Assembly: GCF_003144115.1 (NCBI RefSeq)
Contig: NW_020312010.1
Coordinates: 256,428-320,427, forward strand
Length of the DNA: 64,000 nt
Source: Tilletiopsis washingtonensis
Lineage: Eukaryota > Basidiomycota > Exobasidiomycetes > Entylomatales
Direction of reading: 5' to 3'
The translations under genes and the position numbers were made by a program. A model generated the notes under the pieces. The model was given only the letters and a program-made list of their open reading frames with translations. It was not told the DNA's origin and did not search any database. The stretch's first letter is position 1, and the number at the start of each line of letters is the position of its first letter. This document shows, piece after piece, positions 1-10,381 of the stretch.

Positions 1-1279
1 GAGTGGGACATGCCAGGAACGTCCGCGGGTCGAGGAACGCCTCACGACTGCCTGGATGCCTTCGCTGACGCTCCTTGAAGCGGTCTTATCACCAACCTCT
101 TCGAGACAACGCACCGGAGTCGTCTCGTCGAGGCTAGCCGTCTACGCTGGCACGTCAGCGACTTTGGCGTGAAGCTGGTGCTCAAGTTCCTCACGGGCAC
201 CAGCGCGGGCTGCAATCAGTGGTGCGGCGAGCTGCCCGAGCACAAACAGGGCAGGGCATACGTGTTTCTCAACAAGAGTGCGAAGGCAATGCCCTAGTGA
301 GTAAGCTGGCTGGTCTGCCTTGGTTGCCCTTCGATGCTGACACGATCTGCAGCCTGAACCGCGAGTGGAAGAATCGCTCTTGGCTCATGGAACGGATAGC
401 CAAGTACATCGACCCGCCCTCGGTGCGCGATGACGAGCCTGGCATCTCCTTGGCGCCGTTCCCCGAGTACGTCGATGAAGATGGTCGAGTCGTCTTCCGC
501 GAGAACGGACGAAAGGAGGCGGCGCGTATGCGCAACCGCATCGTCAAGCCCGACATCGTGCTCTTCGCCACTGGCTACCGCCACAGCTTCCCGTGGCTAG
601 ACTCGTCGTACGCTACGCCTCTCGACGAGGACTCTAACCTCTGCCGTGGTCTTTTCGCCTACGACGAGTGAGGCTTCGTGTCTCTTCGCGCATCTCTGCC
701 TCTGCTGACGCCCCTCTCAGTCCCACTCTGACATTCTCCGGCTTCGTGCGTCCCGGCGTCGGTGCCATCCCTCCGCAAGCCGAGATGGAAGCGCGTCTCT
801 GGTGTTCCGTCATCTGCGGCGAGGTGCCCGCTCCGACCTCGGAGGCATACTACAAGCTGCTGCAGCCCAAGGGCGCGCGCATCACGCACGGCGTCGACTA
901 TTCCTCCTACGTCTCGCAGCTCGCTCGGGACGTCGGCAGTCAACCTGGGCTGCTCGATCTCTGGCGCACGCATGGCTTCGACATTCTCCTCATCTACTGC
1001 TTTGCCGCGGCGTTCCCGACGCTCTACAGCCTCACCGGCCCGTGGGCCAGCGCGCAGGCGCCGCACATCACGCGCACCGAGATCCGCGAGACGATTGCGC
1101 GGCGCGGCGTGGGCGGCAATGTGCTCATGGGCGTGATCCCGATGGTCTTCTATGGCTTTGTCAACCTCGCGGCGCTCCTCCTTGAGCAGCTGCTCAACGT
1201 TGCGCAGGCACTCATGCCCAAGACGTGCCAGGCGGCCGCGCGCCAGCTGGGCTGGACGCAGCACAAGAAGATGGCCTGA
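1..1279 (+). CDS. Flavin-containing monooxygenase, 3' part (5' end outside window)
   Basis: An FAD- and NADPH-dependent monooxygenase of the FMO family that oxygenates nitrogen or sulfur on small soft-nucleophile substrates. Only the C-terminal part is in the window. The exons are read as (1..20, uncertain), 81..296, 353..667 and 721..1279; the introns at 297..352 and 668..720 have gt-ag ends and ctgac branch sites, and splicing removes the apparent TAG at 295. Family landmarks are the segment NKSAKAMPYLNR, the FMO motif FATGY followed by RHSFPWLD near position 570, and SGFVRPGVGAIPP just after the last intron. The stop is TGA at 1277. The C-terminal 60 residues contain two hydrophobic stretches, common in membrane-associated FMOs. 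The substrate cannot be inferred, and the first splice (21..80, donor gtccgc) is the least certain junction. Confidence 0.85.
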
Positions 1280-1393
1280 GCCGCCTGTCTCTGTCACACC
1301 TCTCTCTTCCACCCATGTACCATTACGGCGCTGTGCTGCATGCATGCTTGATCTGTCTTTGTGCGAGTGAGGCAGCTCGAGAGCGGCGCGGGG

Positions 1394-1394
<1 letters not shown>

Positions 1395-1433
<39 letters not shown>
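1395..1433 (+). repeat. 39-nt uninterrupted G homopolymer
   Basis: Thirty-nine consecutive G residues lie between the monooxygenase stop and the RER2 start, about 117 bp before the ATG at 1551. No other homopolymer of this kind occurs in the window. It could be a slippage-prone G-quadruplex-forming tract in the RER2 5' flank, or its length could be affected by sequencing. Confidence 0.95.
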
Positions 1434-1550
1434 CGCAGCCTCCACGTCGCGCGTGAGAAGATCCGCGGCAGGCCGCTTTGCCTGCTCCCGGCGCCCGGCG
1501 CTCTCTGCGCCTTGCTTCCCCACCCTCACCGCCCTCGCCTCTCGCCGGCC

Positions 1551-2473
1551 ATGTCGCAGGGCGTGTCCGCCGCCGATGCGGCGCGGCTGCTGCTGCTGCC
1601 CTTCACCTTCCTCCTCTCGCTCCTCACCTCGCCCGCGCGGCGTCTCCTCCTCGCGCTCCTCTCGCTCGGGCCCATCCCGCGGCACATTGCGTTCATCATG
1701 GATGGCAATCGTCGTTGGGCCACCTCGCAGCCCATCCCGCTCCCCGTGCGCGCAGGACACATCAGCGGCTTCTCCGCACTCAAGACGGTGCTCGAGGCGT
1801 GTCTCGAGCTGCGTGGTCTCGACACGGTGACGGTGTACGCATTCGCCATCGACAATTTCAAGCGCAGCGAAGAGGAGGTGCAGGCACTCATGGGCCTCGC
1901 GAAGCGCAACCTCATGGAGCTGGCCGGGCACGGCGAGCTGCTGGCGCGCCACTCGGTGCGCCTGCGCATCGTCGGGCGCCGCAAACTGCTGCCGCCCGAC
2001 GTGCGTGCTGCCGTGGAACGAGTGGAGGAAGTCACTCGGCGCAACCATCGCGCCACGCTCAACGTGTGCATTCCGTATGCGTCGCGCGACGAGATGGCAG
2101 GGGCGGTGAGGGAGCTGGTGGCGGACACGCTGTCGAGCAAGGCAGAGGCGGAGGAGGCAGATAGAGGCATCACGTGCGATGCCCTCGAGGCTCGCATGAT
2201 GCTGGCACACTCGCCGCCCGTCGATGTGCTCGTGCGCACGTCGGGCGTGTATCGCTTGAGCGACTTTATGCTGTGGCAGGTGAGTCGCCCCCGCCCCTTC
2301 TCCTTTGGCATACGCTCACTCACGTCACGCGCTGCGCGCAGTGCGCCGAGCACACGCACCTGCACTTCACCAAGCGCTACTGGCCGCTCTTTGGCCTGCG
2401 CGAGCTCGTGCCCATCATCCTCGACTACCAGCGCGCCGAGTTTCGCAGGCAGCTGTGGGAGTGGGCGCGGTAG
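1551..2473 (+). CDS. RER2: Dehydrodolichyl diphosphate synthase (cis-prenyltransferase)
   Basis: Undecaprenyl-diphosphate-synthase family enzyme that condenses isopentenyl diphosphate onto farnesyl diphosphate at the ER to make the dolichol precursor for N-glycosylation and GPI anchors. Exons are 1551..2279 and 2342..2473, giving 286 aa. The 62-nt intron 2280..2341 splits just after SDFMLWQ. The catalytic segment IMDGNRRW is near residue 45, and the VYAFAIDNFKRS and VRTSGVYRLSDFMLWQ segments are present. The last exon holds the KRYWPLFGL segment. The N-terminus has about 35 hydrophobic residues that could anchor it to the membrane. The start is the first ATG in frame. It resembles Rer2/Srt1 of yeast; which of the two cannot be told. 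The partner Nus1 is not in the window. Confidence 0.93.
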
Positions 2474-2830
2474 TAATGCGACGCCACATGAGAGAGCAGA
2501 GCGGCGCGGCGCAGAGAGAGGGCTAGGCGTCTCATTGGTGCGTCGCGAGAGAGTACTGTTACATTCGCCGAGGCGCGGTGATGGGGGTAGTGTGACGGCG
2601 GTAGGCGGCGTGGAGAAGGGATGGGGGAAGCGCACGAGCCGGGCGCGCTTCATGGGAGTGAAGCCGCACAGCTCTGCAACAGAAAGAGGAAGAGCGAGGC
2701 TTGGCGGCGGCGCAGGCGCGCCTCGCGATGAGAAGAGGAAGAATGAGGGATGCGTGCGAGACCTGAAGAGGCTGAGAGGTGGAAGATAGTGGATCATTGC
2801 ACTGCGGGGAGCGCAACGGTCAGCAGGGCC
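2474..2830. other. Intergenic spacer, RER2 / BRE1 3' ends
   Basis: This is a 357-bp convergent spacer, presumably both 3' UTRs. Weak open frames cross it on both strands but show no family signature or codon pattern. I see no RNA gene or repeat in it. Confidence 0.6.
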
Positions 2831-5763
2831 TCAAGCGATGACAAGAGCAGGACATGACGCACAGTAGAGCGGCTGCACGTCGCTCGTGGCAAACGAGCTG
2901 GCGCAGTGGGGGCACTTGCGCTGGCGCGTCTGGATGCGCGCGTCGATGCAGCTGGAGCAGAACGTGTGCAGGCACTTGGTGATGATGCGGTCGCGGTAGC
3001 GGTCCTTGCATGCCGAGCAGCGCAGCAGCGACTGTGGGCAGAGCGGCGTCAGCGTCGAGAAGCACGCATCTCGAGCGGTACGAAGGGGGCAGGGGACTCA
3101 CGTTGAGATAGTCGACCTGCGTGTCCGCATCGGACGTAGAAGTCTTGCGCGCCTTGATGGCGCTGCCCGCAGCTGAGGCACTGGCCAGCGCAGTCGAGGC
3201 CTCGAGGTCGCGCTTGGCTTTCTCGAGGTCCTTCTCCAGACGCACACGCGCCTCTCGCTCCCTCGCCAGCGCGCGCGTCTCCTCGCTCTGCTGCGGGAAC
3301 AATGCCGCCAGTCTGGCCTCGGCGTGCGTCTTGGCGCGCAACGCCTCGGCCTCGCGGATGCGGATGAGCTTGGCGTCTCGTTCGGCCTCGACGAGCTTTG
3401 CGGCTTGCTCATCCATCGCGCGTCGACGCAGTGCGCCCTCGCGCTCGCCGGCGGCCAGCTGCGCAATGAGCAAGCGCTCGGCGTCGGCAGCGCGCTCCAG
3501 CGCCTTGCCTTGGCGCTCCGCCGTGCGCAGCGCAAGCTTGCGCTCCGCATCGACTGCGTCCTTTGCGCGCATCGCGGAGAAGTACTTGTTGTCCGCTTTG
3601 GACTTCTCCGTCGTCAGACGCAGCAGCTTGTCCTCGGCGTGCACCACGTCGAGGACTTTAGCGTTTGCGAGGCGCTCGACATCGGCATACGCGGCACTCA
3701 GGCGATCAACCTCGTCGCACAGCGCCGTCGTGCTCTCGGCAGCGGCGTCGAGCTCCAGACGCATCGTGGCGACCTTCTGCGTGTAGTCCTGCAGGCGGCT
3801 CTGCACGTCTTCGCCCGAAGAGGCACCCTCGAGAAGCGCCTTGAGTGCATCGAGCTGCTCTTGCAGCGACGCAGCGCGAGCGATGAGCTCAGCCTCGGTC
3901 GTGCTAGAGGAGCGAGCGTCGAGCTGCCGCTTCAGATCGGCGGCTTCGTTCTCGGCGGCTCTGCGAATCACAAGCAATGAGCAACTCTCCAAGGCGGGCT
4001 CATCGTGCAACTCACTTCAATCGGCTCTGCAGCTCCTCGATCAGCGCCACGTCGTCCTCGCCCTGTGCGCCGCGTGCCCGCTGCAGCGCCGCCTCATCGC
4101 CCGAACGCGCAGCAAGCGTCATGTGTGCTCTTCGCACTTCAGAGCGCAGCGTGGCGATGCGATCCTCGCGTGCGTTGAGCAGCGCCTTCATCTCGTCGAC
4201 TTGCGTCAGCTTGACGTTCTCTCGTTGTCTTCGCTCCGAGAGCTCTGCCGACAGGTCGTCTCGCTGTCCGCGCAGGCGCGCCACGTCCGCCTCGTGTGCC
4301 TTGAGCGCAGAGCGAAGCTCCTCGAGCTGCCCCGAGACCTCTTCTTGCGCAGTCGTGCTCTTCTCGATCAGCTGGGTGCGCAGCTCCGTGTTCTCCTCCT
4401 CGACACCCTCAAGCACGCGCTTGGTGCGCTCCATCTCCTCGAGCGCAGCCATAAAGTGCGTGTGCAGCTCGCGGTAGCAGGGCGTCTCGAGCATGCGTTC
4501 GTCGGGCATGCATGCAATCTCCCGGCGCAGCTGCTCAGCCTCTTCTCGCGCAGCTTGCAGCTGGGCACGCAGAGCGTCGCCCTCGTCGAGACGCAGCATC
4601 GCCTCGGCGAGGGCATCAGAGACTTCCTGCGCGGCGGCATTGCGCTCGGCCTCGAGATCGGCGGGAGTGATGGCAGCGCCAGCCACGCCATTGGGCAGCA
4701 GCTGGACCGGCTTGCGCTCCTCTTCAGCCTGCTTTGCTTCTTGCGCGGCGACTCGTTGCCGCTCCGCCTCGGCAGCGGCTTCCCTAGCGTTCTCTTCCTC
4801 TTCCTTCGGCCGCTCTGTCTTGCGCACAGTGGGACTTGCGAGACGATCGGCTCGCCGCTCCGCCTTGCGCAGCGCTGCGGTCAAGTGCTCGAGATCGTCG
4901 CTTAGCCGCGCGCGCTCAGAGACGACAGAAGTGAGCTGCGAGCGAAGTGTGGCGCTCTGATCGAGAATGCCACCAGTCAGCACAGCAAAAGCATGATCCT
5001 GACCCAAGACGCACCTCGCTGGACAGCTCGGAGAGCCGCGAGTGAAGCGAGGCCTGGTCGAGTGCCGCGCCGCCTTGCGAAGCGACCTGATGCAGCGCTC
5101 TCCGCACAGCTGCGCAGCGCTGCTCGATGGAGCCAAAGCTAGAGCCAGACGCTCTGGACGCGAGGACTGATCGTGGCGCAGGTGAGCGGGAGCTCCCTCA
5201 GCTAGCAGCGTCACACTCACTGCTGCGCTCCTTGGAGAGGTCCGCATCGTTTGGGCTCAGCCGTTGCAGATCTTGCAGGAGCTGGAGAGGCAAGTGTGAG
5301 CTGCTGAGCTGGCTGTCGCAAAGAGGCGCTGCTGCGCACGCTGCGCAACCATCGGCACAGCGACTGAGAAGCCAGGAACGCGACTCACAGTGTCCCACAG
5401 GGAGCGCCACTCCTCGCAGGAGCGCTGCGTGTCATCCCAGGACGCCTGCAGGCTCGATGCTCGCCGCTCGGCGCGCGCGAGGTCCCGGCGCGCCTCGAGC
5501 AGATGCCGGTAGATGGCCTCCTTGCGGTAGACCTGATGCGAAGGTGTGAGCCGGCTGATCCCGCCATGGCGCACGCATCGCCCGGCACTCACATCTAGGC
5601 CGCGATAGGCCGGCTCGTCTGCCTCGTCGTCCTCTGCTGCGCCATTGCCGTTGGCTGCCGCATCGTGCGTCGGTGCGTGGAGGTGCGGGCGCTTCGACGA
5701 GGCTGCGCCGGCGTCTGCGGCGCCGTCGAGGGCCGAGATGGAGCGTTTGAGGGCCGTCGTCAT
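2831..5763 (-). CDS. BRE1: E3 ubiquitin-protein ligase BRE1 (H2B monoubiquitination)
   Basis: RING E3 that, with the E2 Rad6, monoubiquitinates histone H2B in transcribed chromatin. Seven exons are read on the minus strand: 5593..5763, 5389..5532, 5221..5281, 5015..5166, 4016..4956, 3102..3960 and 2831..3031, giving 842 aa with all phases consistent. The body is almost entirely coiled coil rich in Glu, Ala, Arg and Leu. The segment KADNKYFSAMRAKD near residue 615 is typical of Bre1. The last exon encodes the C-terminal RING with the C-x2-C, C-x-H, C-x2-C, C-x2-C pattern (CSACKD, KCLHTFCSSC, CPHC) from about residue 780. The N-terminus carries KRSISALDG and KRPHLH, basic patches near the start as in other Bre1 proteins. 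The 107-nt intron 5282..5388 is the least certain. The gene is divergent from FOL1. Confidence 0.93.
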
Positions 5764-6281
5764 GCCGGGGTGCGGAAGAGTGACGGCCGGAGCTACGCGC
5801 GACCGCGCTTGGGCGGCGGTGGAGATGGGTCCCTCAGCACGGCGGAGAGTGGCGAGCGCCAGGCAGCGGATGGAGCGAAGGAAGGACGGGAGACGAGCAC
5901 GTGTGGTGGTGAGGCGGACAGTGCGAGACGAGCGGGAGAATGCACAGATGCGCGAGAGAGACGATCGACGGCGGTGCGCAGGTGGTGGTGTGTGGTGCGC
6001 GTTGGTGTGGGCAGAGGGAAGGGAGGAGGAGGAGCGTCGAGGCGACGGCGAGGTGCGACCTGCAAATGCCTCGAGCAGAGCGCCGCGCCAGGCAAAGCCA
6101 CGTGGCCGGGCCGGAATAGAGCGCGCGCAGGATTGCTAGTGTTCCCACGCCGGCGATAATCAGGCGCGCCGCCAGAAATGAAGCTTGCGCCTGGCCCTCC
6201 TGCTGCAACTCCGCCTGCATCTTCCTGGCCCTCTCCTCCACGCCCTCGCTGCCCCTGCCCCCACATGGCCCGCCCCGTCAC
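5764..6281. other. Divergent promoter region BRE1 / FOL1
   Basis: A 518-bp spacer between two divergent start codons. It is GC-rich and has no TATA box that I can point to. A minus-strand open frame from the ATG at 6220 encodes a short hydrophobic segment but is not supported as a gene (see rejected items). Confidence 0.6.
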
Positions 6282-9211
6282 ATGCCGCACCTGACAAGCG
6301 TGCCTTCCCTCCTCCATCTCGCCTGCCGTCGCCTCTCCTGTGCCGCCCGCGCCCGCGCCCCGCTGCGCGCCAACCCGCGGCCCCTCTGCACCTCCACTCC
6401 CCTCTTGCTGCGCGCCATGTCCTCCAGCGCCTCCGCCCGTGGCGCAGCCAGCACCATGGCGCTGCCCGACTCGATCCTCATCACGCAGCTCGCCGTGCGC
6501 ATGCACGTCGGCGTCGACGGCTGGGAGCGGCTGCAGGCCCAGCCCGTCAACATCGACGCTCGCGTCCACACCGACGTCAGCCAGGCGGGGCGCAGCGACC
6601 ACCTGCCGCACTCGATCCACTACGGCATCCTCGTCAAGGAGCTCGAGAAGCACTGCGCCGAGAACCGGTACCGCAGCCTCGAGGCGCTCGCTGTGAGTGC
6701 ATGTTCTGCTACTGCATCTCGCTGCACAGCATGACAGAAGGGCTGGATGCTGCGCTGAGGCGCATACGCAGCAGCTCTGACGCTCTTGACGGCACAGGAA
6801 GGCCTGGCAAAGGTCTGCATCTTCACCTGTAAGGCGCCGCGCATCACGCTGCGCGTCGAGAAGCCCCGCTCGTTGCTGCACGCCCACTCGGCCGGCGTCT
6901 CCATCATCCGCAGCGCCGACGACTACGTCTCCAAGTCGGGCGCCTCGCCGCGCGCTCTCTTCGATGCAGCAGGCCCGCCAGCAGACCGCGCTGAGACTGC
7001 TGCGCTCGAGCTCGTCGGAGAGGCGGGCGCCGAGGACACCGTCTTTGTGCGCGACCTCTCCATCTCGACGATCCTCGGTGTGAACCCGTGGGAGCGCGTC
7101 GATCGACAAATCGTCCTCTTCAACCTGCTCGTGACGCCCGGTGCTCGCTCGAAGCGCTCAGTGGGCGTCACCGTCGACAAGGTCACGCGTCCACAGAACT
7201 ACCGCACTCTCGTGCGCGCCGTGACTGCTTACGTGGAGCGCACCAACTTCAAGACTGTCGAGAGTCTGGCGACTGCCGTTGCGCGCGTCGCGGTGCTCGA
7301 GAATGGCGTGGAGCGGATACGCGTGCGCGTCGACAAGCCGAGCGCCATCATGTTTGCGCAGGCCGCGGGCGTGGAGGTGGATCGCGATCGCGAGTTCTTT
7401 GAGCGCGAGGCGATTGAAGAGGCCAGAGGACCGGCGCAGGTGCCGGTGCCTGCGCCAGCTGCTGCTGTCGTCGACTCGGTGCTCTCCGCCTCGCACCAGA
7501 CGCGCATCGAGCAGACGGCTACGGTCGCTGCGCCCGCGCCCGACGTTGGTGCTGCAGCAACGACTTCACGCCCGACTGCTGCGCCGCCTGCCGATGCGCC
7601 GTGGCACGTCGTCGCCATTGCCCTGGGCTCGAACTTGGGCGATCGCGCGGCGCACATCGAGCGGGCAGTGCAGGCACTCGCGAGCGCGCCTGGCTGCCGC
7701 CTCGTGGACACTAGCTTCCTGTACGAGAGCAAGCCACTGTACTACGAGGACCAGCCGCTGTTCCTCAACGGCGCCTGCCGGGTGAGTGTTCACCTTGGCA
7801 TCTCCTTCCGCTTCGCTGATCATGTCTCGCACAGATCGCAACACAACTGGCGCCGCTCGAGCTCCTCGCTCTGACGCAGTCGATCGAGACGTCTCTCGGG
7901 CGCGACAAGCGCGGCGTGCCCGTCAAGGGTCCGCGCATCGTCGACCTCGACATCATCTTCTACGACCGCCTCGAGTTCGAGACGCCCACTCTGACGCTTC
8001 CTCACCCTGGCGTGGCCGAGCGCGAGTTCGTGCTGCGACCGCTGGCCGACATCCTGCCGCACTACCGCCACCCGAGCAGCTCGCGCACCGTCGCACAGCT
8101 GCTTTCCATCCTCGTCAACTCTGAAGGCTACGATGGCTCGGGCGACATCTACCGCGTCCTGCCTCTGCCCGTCGACGCCAGCGCGGCAGCCAGTGGCTCT
8201 ACATCCACGCAGTGGGAGTGGGGCCGTCGCACGTACGTGATGGGTATTCTCAACGCTACGCCCGACTCCTTCTCCGATGGTGGCGACCACGCCGGTGTCG
8301 CGGAAGCACTCGCGGCTGCTCAGCGCATGGTTGAGCAAGGCGCAGACATGCTCGATGTGGGCGGCATGAGTACGGCGCCGCAGGCCGTTGAGGTCAGCGC
8401 AGAGGAAGAGGCGGCGCGCGTCGTGCCCGTCATCAAGGCTTTGCGAAGCGCAGGCATCGAGACGCCCATCTCGATCGATACGTTCCGCGCCAGCGTCGCA
8501 CGCGCTGCACTGGAGGCAGGCGCCACTGCTGTCAACGACGTCTCGGGCGGCCTGCGCGATCCTGCCATTCTCGACGTCGTGCGCGAGGCCAGCTGCCCTT
8601 ACATTCTCATGCACATGCGCGGCACGTCCAAGACGATGTCCTCTGCTGCCCACACCACGTACGCAGGCGGCGACGTGGTGGGCGGCGTGGCGCGCGAACT
8701 GGTGCAGCGTGTCGATGCGGCACTGCGAGCCGGCGTCAGACGGTGGAACATCGTGCTTGACCCGGGCGTCGGATTCGCAAAGGACGCACAGGGCAACGTC
8801 GAGCTGCTGCGACACCTCAATCGTCTCACTGCAGGCGGTCTCAACGGTGCTCTGGCATCCACGACGGCCGGCTCGCGCGCGACAAGCGTGCCTCCTTCGC
8901 CGATCCTCGGTCCCTCCGACGCCGACGCATCTCCTCTCTCCTCGCTCGACGCAGCGCAAGATGCATTCGCACCACACACGGCACTCACGTCGTTCCCGGT
9001 GCTGCTGGGACCGAGCCGCAAGCGCTTCCTGGGCACCATCACCGGCAAGACGGAGCCGAAAGCGCGCGTGTACGCGACGGCTGCAGCTTGCGCGGCTGGC
9101 ATCGCTGCGGGCGTAGACGTGCTGCGCGTGCACGACGTCGAGCCGATGCTCGACGCTGCGCGCGTCAGCGACGCTATCTTCCGTGCACCGCTGCCGCTGC
9201 CGAAGTCGTGA
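6282..9211 (+). CDS. FOL1: Trifunctional folate biosynthesis enzyme (DHNA / HPPK / DHPS)
   Basis: Fungal fusion of dihydroneopterin aldolase, hydroxymethyl-dihydropterin pyrophosphokinase and dihydropteroate synthase, three successive steps of folate synthesis. Exons are 6282..6692, 6798..7781 and 7835..9211, giving 923 aa. The first 46 residues up to the second ATG (6420) are Arg-, Ala- and Leu-rich with almost no acids, a likely mitochondrial presequence that supports the 6282 start. Two tandem aldolase-type domains cover about residues 60-340. HPPK starts near 411 with AIALGSNLGDR and has GPRIVDLDI near 498. DHPS begins near 600 with MGILNATPDSFSDGG, followed by VNDVSGG and SRKRFLG near 858. 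A Ser/Pro/Ala-rich insert of about 50 residues sits inside DHPS at about 797-850. The target of sulfonamides is this last domain (family knowledge). Confidence 0.97.
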
Positions 9212-10381
9212 ATGAAGCTACGGAGGACCGTGGTGGAGGGCCAGGAGCAGGGACAGAGGCGAAGACTAGTTATAGACACAACACTACACTCGACAATAGC
9301 AAATGCAGTAGACCGGCCCTCGAGATGATGCTTCGTCTTCTTGAGCTCTGTCAGACCTTGAGATTGCGCGGAGAAGGAGGTGTTGGGCTGCACACGGCGC
9401 GAGCTCAAGGACGTAGGACGGCGCCCCTCGGCGTCGGCGTCGGGCCGCCGTCGGGGCACCGCGGCTCCGGCGCTAAAGGTCGAGTTAGTCCCCTGTGACG
9501 CCACTCCACCTCGTCCATCTCTACAGCAGCTGAAGACGCACCAGAGGAAGCTTCGAGCATGCTTCGCCACGAGCGGACGGCCTCGGAGAACGCGGTCTCC
9601 TGACGGCTCACTCTTACTGGCCGCGTGTGCCTCGCAGCAGCGGGCGGCGCGCTGCTCAGGGGCCCGTCCGGGGCAGAAAGGTCCCGGCGGCGGCCGCGCA
9701 ACTCCTCTCGCCCCCGAGCGCCGCCGCTCGCGCCCACTGGCCTCATCAGGGCAGGAGCCAGTGCCTTCGGGGTCCCGTGCCCGCGAGAGGAGAGAGAGCA
9801 TCTCGGGACGCCCTGGACGTGCGCTTCTCCGTGCCTCTCCGCTCCCGCCGTCGATGCGAGGGCGGCCGCGGCCGCGCGAAGCGGCAGGCGGGCCTCTTGA
9901 TGACCTCAAGGCCCCGCCGCCGCGGATCCGGACCGCTTTAGCCGTGGCACTCCGGCGCTCATAGCGCACCTTTTTCGGGCGAGATCCGCAAGAGAGAAGA
10001 GGCTGTGCTGAACGTCGCTGGTGCCTGACAGAGAGCCGAAAGCCGAGGAGCTCGATCCGGGCCGCCTAGCTGGCTCAGCTGAGCGGGACCTCGCAGGTAT
10101 AAGAATGTGGCCTCCATGATTGGACGAGGGGTGGGGGTGCAGGAGGGGTGCGCGTCAGCGTGGTCGTGGCAGCCAAGACGAAGCCTGTTGGCGCCTCGGC
10201 GCGGCGTGCGGCTCGGCTCTCGCACGGCAGCAAGCTCAAAAAGGGCTGCGCTTTGGCTCCTCCTTCTCGCGCCGCGCCTTCTTTCGCTCTACACGCTCAC
10301 AACTCTCCTTCGTTCACCTCTTCGCACGCTCGCACACTGTCCGCGCACGGCGCCACTCCTCTCGCACCGCGCACGGGACGT
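9212..10381. other. Intergenic spacer, FOL1 / TRM732
   Basis: A 1170-bp spacer holding the FOL1 3' UTR and the TRM732 upstream region. From about 9400 to 9960 it is very GC-rich with CCG/CGG clusters. A TATAAG sits at 10098, 284 bp before the TRM732 ATG. Long open frames exist on both strands but look like compositional noise. I found no tRNA B-box, snRNA or SRP signature. Confidence 0.5.

Noticed and set aside
295-297. In-frame TAG in the monooxygenase as a sign of a pseudogene
   Set aside because: The TAG spans the donor of a clear 56-nt intron (297..352); splicing restores AMPYLNR.
5834-6220. Minus-strand frame from ATG 6220 with a hydrophobic segment (FLAARLIIAGVGTLAIL), a possible small membrane protein
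   Set aside because: It lies within the BRE1/FOL1 divergent promoter, decays into His/Pro/Ser-rich sequence, and has no recognisable family or splice continuation.
8599-9969. 456-codon minus-strand frame overlapping the FOL1 3' end
   Set aside because: More than 600 bp of it is the antisense shadow of the DHPS domain; the remainder is Arg-rich noise.
10050-10110. Possible tRNA: an A-box-like tagctggctcag with a B-box-like gctcgatccg nearby
   Set aside because: The boxes are in the wrong order and spacing and no acceptor stem can be drawn.
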